Source: Methylobacterium sp. Leaf112 (GTDB lineage Bacteria; Pseudomonadota; Alphaproteobacteria; Rhizobiales; Beijerinckiaceae). Taken from it: a DNA stretch of 64,000 nucleotides. Positions within the stretch are counted from its first letter, which is position 1; every line of letters starts with the position of its first letter. A program made the position numbers and the translations under genes. Shown piece after piece: positions 7,701 to 14,482 of this stretch. Below the pieces are notes generated by a model. The model saw only the letters and a program-made list of their open reading frames with translations. It was not told the DNA's origin and searched no databases. The DNA is taken from contig NZ_LMNG01000034.1 of the NCBI RefSeq assembly GCF_001423295.1, positions 19,482-83,481 on the forward strand, given 5' to 3'.

Positions 7701-9173
7701 TCAGGGGGGCGCCGTCGGCAGCACTCCGAGGCGGAAGACGGTGTAGGCTCCGCCTTGCCCGAGGGGTTCCATCGACTGACCGACGCGTGCGAGGTCGGTG
7801 GCGAGGGTCGACCAGAACGGATCACCTGTCAGGTAGACGAAATACTCGGCTTCGGAGGATGCGAGGATCGCCGCGAGGGCGGGTCCCCGATCCTCGTTCC
7901 GGACAGGATGACGCACGAACGCGAGCGCACTGGACGGCGTTTTCAGGCCGACGACATCGGTCAGGCGGAGTTCGGGCAGGCGCCAGGCCACGTAACCCGC
8001 GTCATGCACCGCCACGCGCGCGTTCGCCGGGACCGTCGCGCGCAGGGTGGCCACCATCGCTTCGCGAGCCTGCGCCATCCGCTGCGTTTCCCAAGCGGCC
8101 TGAAGGGTCCTCGCCTGCAGGCCCACGAGGCACAGCACCGCGACGCAGGCCACCCGTCGCCGCTCGGCTGTGAGCAAGCCGGCCGCACCGAAGAGCAGGA
8201 CCGGCACCGCTTCCGCGAGATACCGGCAGTAGTTGTGCGACAGGCCGCCGGGGAAAACCCAGGTCGCGGACCCGAGCCAGGCGAGAAGGAATATGGCTCC
8301 ACACCATCCCGCCCGCCTGCGCCACAACCCGATGCCGCCGATGGCGACGATCAGGAGCGCGGAGTGCAGGATCGCCGAGGACGCGATCATGAGCTTGTCG
8401 GCGAGGGGGAGGGGCGCCTCCGCGAAGAACGCGATCTTCGCGCCGCCCGTCGCCGGGACGAGACTGCCGGTCATCATCCATGAGAACGCCACCCAGGGGA
8501 TCGCCGCTGCGGCCGCGAGGGCCGTGATCCGCAGCACCTGCGAGGGAGCCCCACGCACCAGCCAGCACTGCCGGACGAGGAGGGGCAGGGCCAGCAACGC
8601 GAGTTCCGGCCGGAGGAAGGGCAGAGTTCCGCACAGCACGGGCAGCCACCGCGCGTCGCGTAGAACGAGGCTCCAGGCGATGGCTGCCGCCGCAAGCCCG
8701 GTTTCAAGGCCGTTGACAAGGTGCAGCGTCTGGTATCCGGCCAGGAGTCCGAGGCAGATCAGCACCACACGGCTGCATCCCGCCTGCACGGCCATACGGT
8801 CGAGGCCGGCCACGTAGAGCAGAATGGCGAGGAGACCGACGAGATCGCTCGCGGTCTCCAGCGGAAGAAGAAGCCCGAGACCCGCGATCGCCAAGAGATG
8901 GACGGCGCTCGTCGCCCCCGTCAGCGCCGTGGAACCGGCATAGGCCGGGTCCGCGCCGCCGGCGAGCAGCGTTCGGGCGTTGTGGAGCGTGATGTACGCA
9001 TCGTCGATCCTGAGATCGGGGCGGCCGACCACGACAAGGGCGGCGATCACCGTAAACGTCAGCCACGCGAGCGCACGCCACCATCTCCCTGCGTCCGGCG
9101 CTCCGGCGTGCGTCGACCCTCGCCCGAGACCGTCAATGCCGCCCAACGGTTCGGCACATTGCAAACGCCCCAT
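7701..9173 (-). CDS. Polytopic membrane protein, GT-C glycosyltransferase-like
   Basis: 490 residues with about ten to twelve hydrophobic segments from residue 33 on. After the first membrane helix comes LRIDDAYITLHNARTLL (DD at about 57-58). This is the extracytoplasmic acidic motif typical of GT-C fold transferases (ArnT/arabinosyl- and mannosyltransferase relatives) that use lipid-linked sugars. ALTGATS and NGLETGL also recur in such hypothetical proteins. The C-terminal ~150 residues form a periplasmic domain. GGGGAGGA just upstream of the ATG supports the start. The donor and acceptor cannot be told from the sequence, and no other envelope-sugar genes are adjacent. Confidence 0.65.
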   Translation of the reverse strand: MGRLQCAEPLGGIDGLGRGSTHAGAPDAGRWWRALAWLTFTVIAALVVVGRPDLRIDDAYITLHNARTLLAGGADPAYAGSTALTGATSAVHLLAIAGLGLLLPLETASDLVGLLAILLYVAGLDRMAVQAGCSRVVLICLGLLAGYQTLHLVNGLETGLAAAAIAWSLVLRDARWLPVLCGTLPFLRPELALLALPLLVRQCWLVRGAPSQVLRITALAAAAAIPWVAFSWMMTGSLVPATGGAKIAFFAEAPLPLADKLMIASSAILHSALLIVAIGGIGLWRRRAGWCGAIFLLAWLGSATWVFPGGLSHNYCRYLAEAVPVLLFGAAGLLTAERRRVACVAVLCLVGLQARTLQAAWETQRMAQAREAMVATLRATVPANARVAVHDAGYVAWRLPELRLTDVVGLKTPSSALAFVRHPVRNEDRGPALAAILASSEAEYFVYLTGDPFWSTLATDLARVGQSMEPLGQGGAYTVFRLGVLPTAPP

Positions 9174-9282
9174 ACTGTCCTCCCCGCTCAGGGATCGTGG
9201 AGAATCCGACTTGGACGCGTGTTCGGATCCGGATCGGTCTGGCCGAGGCGTCGCACGGGACGACGCACCTTCGACTCGGTCC

Positions 9283-10095
9283 TCAGTTCTTGACGACGAG
9301 GGGCCTCGGGGCGGGGGCAGCGTCTACCGCACGCTCCTCCCAGCCGCCGCAGCTTTCCTCCGTCGCCGGTGGGACCAGGGGCACGAGGAGGGGACGACGC
9401 TCCTCCAGGGCCCGCAGGGTCCGCTCGACGAGGGCCGCCTCCGGCGAGGGAACGGCGACGAGGAGGTGTTCGAGGGCGTAGCGGTAGCGCGCGATCCGCA
9501 GGTCCGTCTCCGTCCGGACCCAGGCGACGAGGCAGCGGTTCTCGGCCACCCGCATGGCAGCCTGGCGCACGTCGCGGTCGTCCAGGGATTTGGCGAAGGG
9601 CAGGCTACGCAGACGGAGGGCGTCGGCCTGGTTCACCCGCGCGGCGATGGCGGCGAAGACCGGCAGCAGGCGCGCATCGATGCCGATATCCTCCGACAGA
9701 CGGTGATAGCGCGATACGGGCGAGCGGAACGGACCATCCATGAGGGTGGCGTAGTACGCCGCCGGGTCGTCCGGGCGCCAGGATCGCGGCAGCACGCGAC
9801 TGCGGGTCAGGTTGGCGAGGGCGTCCGTGAAGGCATCGTGCCCCGCCGCCGGCATCAGGAAGCGCCAGGCCCGGTCGCGCAGGGTGATCTCGTCATCCGT
9901 GAAGGGAAAGGCCGAGGCCGGCTCCCCGCGCTCGCGCGCGGCCAGGGTGCCGGTGGTCTCGATCAGGCTGTTCCAGGCTCCCGGCTTCGGGCGACCGAAA
10001 TCGCCTTGTTGGGCGCAGCCGGTGACGATCACGAGGATCGCCGTGATCGTCGCGATGCGACGGGAGAGAGGATCGGCCGCCATCGCCATCGCCAT
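9283..10095 (-). CDS. Putative lipoprotein of unknown function
   Basis: 270 residues. A signal peptide with hydrophobic core IATITAILVIV is followed by the lipobox VTGC (Cys about 27), so it is probably lipid-anchored. The mature part is largely helical and Arg/Ala-rich, with features such as ITLRDRAWRFLMPAAGHDAF and YYATLMDGPFRSPVSRY. I do not recognise a named domain; similar lipoproteins are common hypotheticals in Rhizobiales. Several in-frame ATGs at the very N-terminus (MAMAMA) leave the start uncertain by a few residues. A small gene with the same orientation lies upstream at 39 bases. Confidence 0.65.
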   Translation of the reverse strand: MAMAMAADPLSRRIATITAILVIVTGCAQQGDFGRPKPGAWNSLIETTGTLAARERGEPASAFPFTDDEITLRDRAWRFLMPAAGHDAFTDALANLTRSRVLPRSWRPDDPAAYYATLMDGPFRSPVSRYHRLSEDIGIDARLLPVFAAIAARVNQADALRLRSLPFAKSLDDRDVRQAAMRVAENRCLVAWVRTETDLRIARYRYALEHLLVAVPSPEAALVERTLRALEERRPLLVPLVPPATEESCGGWEERAVDAAPAPRPLVVKN

Positions 10096-10133
10096 CGTCG
10101 GGTCCGGTCGCCGGGGACTCGCGAGGCCGCGCC

Positions 10134-10397
10134 TCAGGAGCGCCGACGCAGGCGGGGGGCCGGAGTCTCGGGTCCGATCGGGGTGCTGGCCTCGGTCATG
10201 CGCTCGTAGCGGATACCGGTGAACAGCAGAATCGCCCCGCGCGGGTCCTGCGCCGCGTCGGCGCTGCGCCGGAAGCGGCGGCGTCCGTCACTCGGGAAGG
10301 TCACGACGGTGGCCGTCGGACGCTCGGGACCCCCCGTATAAGATGACCTGTCGAAGTTCATCGGCTGCGATCCCGTCCCGTTGCTCTTGCGCGCCAC
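10134..10397 (-). CDS. Small conserved-looking hypothetical protein
   Basis: 87 residues, basic and without membrane segment. The body reads ...TATVVTFPSDGRRRF..., then GAILLFTGIRYERM..., ending in an arginine cluster. A shorter form could start at an internal ATG (MNFDRSSY, read leftward from 10361). It ends 39 bases before the lipoprotein gene and may be co-transcribed with it. I do not recognise the family. Codon use looks like that of its neighbours, so it is probably real. Confidence 0.5.
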   Translation of the reverse strand: MARKSNGTGSQPMNFDRSSYTGGPERPTATVVTFPSDGRRRFRRSADAAQDPRGAILLFTGIRYERMTEASTPIGPETPAPRLRRRS

Positions 10398-10588
10398 GGG
10401 CTCCCCGTGCCGTCTCGACCGAAGGAGGAGACACCCTGCGGGGTCGTCCGATCGGCGTTCTCGTGGGCCGAGATCATCACGGGGTGGTTAACGGATTGTT
10501 GCCAAGGCGGGGGCGAGAGCGGTCGAACGGCTCGACCGACGCCGCCTTTCCATCACGGGCGTCCGGTGTGGCTCGGATGCCGCATGGC

Positions 10589-10617
10589 TTGGAAATTGGG
10601 TGGCGCATGGCTTGCAT
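10589..10617 (+). promoter_or_regulatory. Candidate sigma-70 promoter for the small RNA
   Basis: TTGGAA at 10589-10594, 17 bases, then TTGCAT at 10612-10617. Preceded by GC, it reads CTTGGA, close to the alphaproteobacterial CTTGAC -35 box. It would start transcription at about 10623, the first base of the sRNA's first stem. Confidence 0.4.
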
Positions 10618-10619
10618 GA

Positions 10620-10690
10620 GCCTTGCCGCCCATGGCGGGCAATCCCTCCCTTGAACTCGGCCCCGCTCGCTCGCGCGAGCGGGGTTTTTT
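10620..10690 (+). ncRNA. Candidate suhB/MmgR (alpha-r8)-like small RNA
   Basis: A compact ~70-nt unit. Hairpin 1 is TTG-CCGCC-CAT-GGCGG-(G)-CAA at 10623-10642 (8 bp, one bulge). Next comes a single-stranded pyrimidine-rich linker containing TCCCTCCCTT (10643-10652), then a strong terminator (9-bp stem, T6). Two hairpins joined by an unpaired CCTCCC-type linker are how I remember the alphaproteobacterial suhB/MmgR family. The family name comes from memory of its layout and was not tested by a covariance model. The linker could pair with Shine-Dalgarno sequences. In Sinorhizobium MmgR limits polyhydroxybutyrate accumulation, a polymer Methylobacterium also makes. Confidence 0.55.
10661..10690 (+). 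terminator. Rho-independent terminator of the small RNA
   Basis: CCCCGCTCG at 10661-10669, loop CTCGCG, CGAGCGGGG at 10676-10684, followed by TTTTTT. This is a perfect 9-bp stem plus T-run, one of only three textbook intrinsic terminators in the window. Confidence 0.85.
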
Positions 10691-10826
10691 GTCGGGGCCA
10701 TCAACTGCGGCCGTCCGACCGTGTCGCGAGGCACGGGAACAAGCGTGGGCTTTCGCGCGCTTGCTAAGCGCCGGGGCGGCCCGATATGCCCCTTTCAATC
10801 TTTCCCCGAACGAAGGACACCGCAGG

Positions 10827-11102
10827 ATGCGTGTGGTTACGTCACGACCCTTGAGCCTCTCGACGGCCCTGAAGATCGCGCCGCTCGCCCTGATGGTACT
10901 GGCGGCCGGTCCGGCCCAGGCCCAGCGCGAGGATCAGGGATTGCAGCTCGGCTGCGCGAACGACTATTTCCGCCTCTGCGCCGGTGTCGATCCCAACAGC
11001 AAGGACGCAGAGACCTGCATGGATCGCAACCGCGCCCGCTTGTCGCCCGAGTGCAAGGCCGCCATCGGCGACTACGACAAGCGCACCGGCGGCAAGAAGT
11101 AG
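10827..11102 (+). CDS. Small secreted cysteine-rich-repeat protein
   Basis: 91 residues. The signal peptide (about 1-31) ends in AAGPAQAQ. The mature part contains LGCANDYFRLCAGVDP, AETCMDRNRARLSPECKAAI and a basic GGKK end. The spaced cysteines and the C-x3-N-R-x-R-L-S-x-x-C pattern match the cysteine-rich repeat (golgi apparatus protein 1-like) found in many small alphaproteobacterial periplasmic proteins. GAAGGA at 10812-10817 supports the ATG at 10827. Function unknown; probably periplasmic and disulphide-bonded. gshB follows at 49 bases. Confidence 0.75.
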   Translation: MRVVTSRPLSLSTALKIAPLALMVLAAGPAQAQREDQGLQLGCANDYFRLCAGVDPNSKDAETCMDRNRARLSPECKAAIGDYDKRTGGKK

Positions 11103-11151
11103 CGTCCGGGGGCGGCTCTCCACCCTTTTCGAGATCCGGAGTTCGAGAGCC

Positions 11152-12108
11152 ATGGCCCTGACCGTCGCGGTCCAGATGGATTCCATCCGGGCAATTCGTA
11201 TCGCAGGTGACACCACCTTCGCCCTGCTGCTCGAAGCGCAGGTGCGAGGGCACCGGCTCCTGCACTACACACCCGACCGGCTGTCCCTCCAGGGTGGTCG
11301 GGTGACCGCACGGGTGGAAACCCTGACGGTGCAGGACGTCGAGGGTGCGCACGCCATCCTTGGTGTCCCCGAGCGCATGGACCTGTCGGAGGTGGACGTG
11401 GTGCTCATGCGCCAGGACCCGCCCTTCGACATGGCCTACATCACCGCGACCCACATGCTGGAGCGGCTGCCGGCCTCGACCCTGGTGGTGAACAACCCGG
11501 CCGAAGTGCGCAACGCGCCCGAAAAGCTGTTCGTCCTCGATTTTCCCGCCCTGATGCCGCCGACCCTCATCACCCGCGACAAGGCGGAGATCGAGGCGTT
11601 CCGGGCCGAGCACGGCGCCATCGTGATGAAGCCGCTCCATGGCCACGGCGGCGCGGCAGTGTTCCGGGTGCTGCCGGAGGACGCGAATTTCGGCTCGATG
11701 TTCGATCTGTTCTCGGTGACGTTCCGCGAACAATGGGTGGTGCAGCGCTTCCTGCCGCGCATCACCGAGGGGGACAAGCGCATCATCCTCGTCGACGGCG
11801 AACCCCTGGGCGCTATCAACCGGGTGCCGGCCCTCAACGACATCCGCTCCAACATGGTGCGGGGCGGGGCAGCGGCGGCCTCCGACCTGACGCCGCGTGA
11901 ACTGGAGATCTGCGCCGCCATCGGTCCCGAGTTGCGGCGGCGCGGCCTGATCCTCGTCGGCATCGACGTGATCGACGGCAACCTCACCGAGATCAACGTC
12001 ACGTCTCCAACCGGCATCCGGGCGATCAAGCGCCTGGGCGGCCCCGATCTCGCGGTGTCCGTGTGGGACGCCATCGAAGCCCGCGTGAGCACGGTGCTCT
12101 CCGCCTGA
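11152..12108 (+). CDS. gshB: Glutathione synthetase
   Basis: 318 residues, normal for bacterial GshB. It joins gamma-glutamylcysteine and glycine with ATP in the cytoplasm. The N-terminal substrate domain has AVQMDSIRAIRIAGDTTFAL and DVVLMRQDPPFDMAYITATH. The ATP-grasp domain shows NNPAEVRNAPEKLF, VMKPLHGHGGAAVFRV, the RFLPRITEGDKRIILVDGEP strand and the metal-binding GIDVIDGNLTEINVTSPTG. The ATG at 11152 starts the conserved region; longer frames upstream overlap the preceding gene. It converges on the antiporter gene with 3 bases between stops. The glutathione-dependent gloB lies elsewhere in this window. Confidence 0.95.
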   Translation: MALTVAVQMDSIRAIRIAGDTTFALLLEAQVRGHRLLHYTPDRLSLQGGRVTARVETLTVQDVEGAHAILGVPERMDLSEVDVVLMRQDPPFDMAYITATHMLERLPASTLVVNNPAEVRNAPEKLFVLDFPALMPPTLITRDKAEIEAFRAEHGAIVMKPLHGHGGAAVFRVLPEDANFGSMFDLFSVTFREQWVVQRFLPRITEGDKRIILVDGEPLGAINRVPALNDIRSNMVRGGAAAASDLTPRELEICAAIGPELRRRGLILVGIDVIDGNLTEINVTSPTGIRAIKRLGGPDLAVSVWDAIEARVSTVLSA

Positions 12109-12111
12109 ACC

Positions 12112-13656
12112 TCACCGCTCGGCGCGCGGCGTCGCGTTGAGCTCGGCCCAGTCGAACTCCTCCTCCAGGACGTAATAGGCGTCGTCGCCGATCTCGCCCG
12201 AGCGGCGCAGGGCGAGCACCCGGTCGCGGGCGGCCTCGATGGTACTGCGCCGTGCGGCGTCGGCCGGCAGGGTCTCGGAGGCGAACCCGTCCTCTTGCCT
12301 GCCGGCCTGGTCGAGGGCCGCACGGAACTCCTCCCGCAGGGCGTCCACATGGGCGCCGGTCTCGCCCTCGAGGCTGTGGAGCGCCGCGCCGTAGGCCTGG
12401 GTGCGGCCGTACCCGATCTCGCGGCCCACCGGATCGTCGTCCTTGAGTCCGAGGCGTCCCAGCAGCGGGCGCAGGGTCAGGCCCTGGACCGTGAGGGTGC
12501 CGATGATGACGCAGAAGGCCGTGAGCACGATGAGGTCGCGGTAGGGAAACCCCGGATCACCCTCGGGAAGCGCCAGCGCCGTCGCGATGGTGACGATACC
12601 GCGCATGCCGGCCCAGGCCACCGCCGTCGCGGCGCCCGGGCCGCGGTCATCACTGGTTTCGCCCTCGGCCCCCAATCGTGAAAAGTGGTTGGCCGACAGC
12701 ACCCAGACGATGCGGACCACCACCACGGTGAGGAACACCGCCCCGCCCACGAGCGCGTAGGAGATCTGCTGCTCCCGGGGCAGGCGCTCGAGGATCGGGC
12801 CGATCTGCAGGCCGATGAGCACGAAGGCGAGCACGTTGAGGACGAACACCGCCGTGTCCCACACGGCGTAGGAGACGATGCGGGTGCGCGGCGGCGTGCG
12901 CCCGGCCGTGAGGCGCGCCGCCGTGATGGCGAAGGTGACTACGGTCAGCACCCCCGACAGGTGGACGTGCTCGGCCCCGATCCAGATGCCGAAGGCGGCG
13001 ACGAATTGCAGGACGATGACGCTCGGCGCGTCGGTGACCGGCCGCATGGCCCGGGTATAGGCGTAGGCCAGGATCGGGCCGACGACGACGCTGCCGAGGA
13101 TGCCGATGAGGAAGGCCGGGCCGATCTCGGCGATGGAGAATGTCCCGGTGACGGCCGCGGTGACGCCGAGGCGGTAGATCAGCAGGGAGCCGGCGTCGTT
13201 GAGCAGGCTCTCGCCGCGCAGGATCGTGGTGAGGCGGTGCGGCAGTTCGACGTGGCGCAGCACCGACAGCGCCGCCACGGCATCGGGCGGGGCGACGATG
13301 GCGCCCAGCACGATGGCGGCCGCGATGGGCATGTCGGGAAGGAGGAGCTTCGCCACGAACGCCACGGCCAGGGTCGAGGCCACCACGGCGCCGAGCGCCA
13401 GGCCGGCGATGGGGCGCCAATGGGTGCGCAGGTCCCGGAGCGAGGTGGCGTAGCCGGCGTCCAGCAGGACGGGGGCGAGGAACAGGGCGAGCGCCAGTTC
13501 CGGGTCGAGGACGAGGTTCGGTACCGCCGGGATGAAGGCCAGGGCGATGCCGCCGAGCGCCAGGAACACCGGATACGGCGCGCCCACGCGCCGGGCGAGG
13601 GCGGCCAACAGGACGGCGCCGAACAGGACGCCGACGATCCACTCGAAAATCATCAT
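12112..13656 (-). CDS. CPA1-type Na+/H+ antiporter
   Basis: 514 residues: about 12 membrane helices in residues 1-410 and a cytoplasmic helical C-terminal tail. Family features include FLALGGIALAFIPAVP, LFLAPVLLDAGYATS, the core GAIVAPPDAVAALSVL, GESLLNDAGSLLIYRL (ion-binding ND pair) and WAGMRGIVTIATALALP. It exchanges Na+ (or K+) for protons across the inner membrane, for pH and salt balance. The start codon may be either of the two adjacent ATGs (M-M). The leader is unusual: pyrimidine-rich TATCTCCCCTTCAC stands where a ribosome site is expected and can pair with GAAGGGGAGAT repeats further upstream. Confidence 0.88.
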   Translation of the reverse strand: MMIFEWIVGVLFGAVLLAALARRVGAPYPVFLALGGIALAFIPAVPNLVLDPELALALFLAPVLLDAGYATSLRDLRTHWRPIAGLALGAVVASTLAVAFVAKLLLPDMPIAAAIVLGAIVAPPDAVAALSVLRHVELPHRLTTILRGESLLNDAGSLLIYRLGVTAAVTGTFSIAEIGPAFLIGILGSVVVGPILAYAYTRAMRPVTDAPSVIVLQFVAAFGIWIGAEHVHLSGVLTVVTFAITAARLTAGRTPPRTRIVSYAVWDTAVFVLNVLAFVLIGLQIGPILERLPREQQISYALVGGAVFLTVVVVRIVWVLSANHFSRLGAEGETSDDRGPGAATAVAWAGMRGIVTIATALALPEGDPGFPYRDLIVLTAFCVIIGTLTVQGLTLRPLLGRLGLKDDDPVGREIGYGRTQAYGAALHSLEGETGAHVDALREEFRAALDQAGRQEDGFASETLPADAARRSTIEAARDRVLALRRSGEIGDDAYYVLEEEFDWAELNATPRAER

Positions 13657-13663
13657 GTGAAGG

Positions 13664-13720
13664 GGAGATAGGGCCGGTGCGCCCGAAACGCAGATCTCCC
13701 CTTCGCAGATCTCCCCTTCG
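13664..13720. repeat. 15-bp tandem repeat facing an inverted copy in the antiporter leader
   Basis: CAGATCTCCCCTTCG occurs twice in tandem at 13691-13705 and 13706-13720. GAAGGGGAGAT near 13662-13672 is an 11-base inverted copy. On the leftward strand the antiporter leader can therefore fold in two alternative hairpins next to its start codon. Confidence 0.6.
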
Positions 13721-13724
13721 GGAC

Positions 13725-14234
13725 TCAGCCCCGCGTGTTCGAGACGGACAGGTCCGGCTTGTGGTTCAGGGTCTGGAACACGACGCAGTAGCGCTCCGTC
13801 AGCTTCAGGAGCTGGTCGAGTTTGTCCTGGGGCGCGTCGGTGTCGAGGGCGAAGCTCAGGCGGATCGCCCGGAAGCCCACGGGGGCTCCCTTGTCGACGC
13901 CGAGTGTCCCGCGGAAGTCGAGATCGCCCTCGGCGCTCACGGTGCCGGCGCGCAGCTCGATCTCCAGGGCGGTCGCCACCGCCTTGAGGGTGACGCCCGC
14001 GCAGGCGACGAGGGCCTCCAGCAGCATGTCGCCCGAGCAGAGTTCGGCGCCGGACCCCCCCGTGGCCGGGTGCAGGCCGGCCACCGCCAGCGCGCGTCCG
14101 GTCTCGACCTTGCAGGCGATGGATGTGTCGTCGAGGCTGCCCCGGGCGCGCAGGGTCACCAAAGCGGAGTCGGCGTCGGTGCGGTACTGATCCTTCAGCG
14201 GAGCCTGGAGCGAGCGCAGGGCCGACGAGTCCAT
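13725..14234 (-). CDS. OsmC/Ohr family peroxiredoxin-like protein
   Basis: 169 residues with the OsmC fold pattern. An N-terminal beta region is followed by GAELCSGDMLLEALVACAGVT carrying the first reactive cysteine (Cys78), and a C-terminal LTERYCVVFQTLNHKP carries the second (Cys150). The basic YRTDADSALVTLRARG start is also typical. Such proteins reduce organic peroxides with thiol partners, though many OsmC-family members have no defined substrate. The gene lies 68 bases upstream of the antiporter in the same direction, separated by the tandem/inverted repeats. It diverges from glnD. Confidence 0.85.
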   Translation of the reverse strand: MDSSALRSLQAPLKDQYRTDADSALVTLRARGSLDDTSIACKVETGRALAVAGLHPATGGSGAELCSGDMLLEALVACAGVTLKAVATALEIELRAGTVSAEGDLDFRGTLGVDKGAPVGFRAIRLSFALDTDAPQDKLDQLLKLTERYCVVFQTLNHKPDLSVSNTRG

Positions 14235-14482
14235 GGGCGTTTCCTCGTGTGTTTTATGGGTGTTGGTCCCGAACCTAACGCCTTCGTGGGATGGCGGCCA
14301 GATCGAGGGAACGCGCGGCTCCGCACGCGGCGATCGGCGCGGTTTGGCCGCGCATTCGCCCGATGGGACCCGGTTTCCGGCTCGGAACAGCCCCGCGCCC
14401 GATGCTGGGCGATCCCGCGCCCCACGCCCGGCCTCCGCGAGGCCCCTGGCGCCGATCGGCCAACGTGCTAACGGGATTGACT

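Larger units (their letters stand above)
10398..10826. other. Intergenic region holding a small RNA candidate
   Basis: About 430 bases. Apart from the candidate sRNA with its own promoter and terminator (10589-10690) and the leader of the Cys-rich-repeat protein, I see no gene. Short open frames here lack coding character. Confidence 0.5.

Noticed and set aside
10584..10619. 11-codon frame MAWKLGGAWLA before the terminator at 10661, resembling an attenuator leader peptide
   Set aside because: No amino-acid biosynthesis gene follows, there is no matching anti-terminator arrangement, and the segment overlaps a better promoter for the small RNA.
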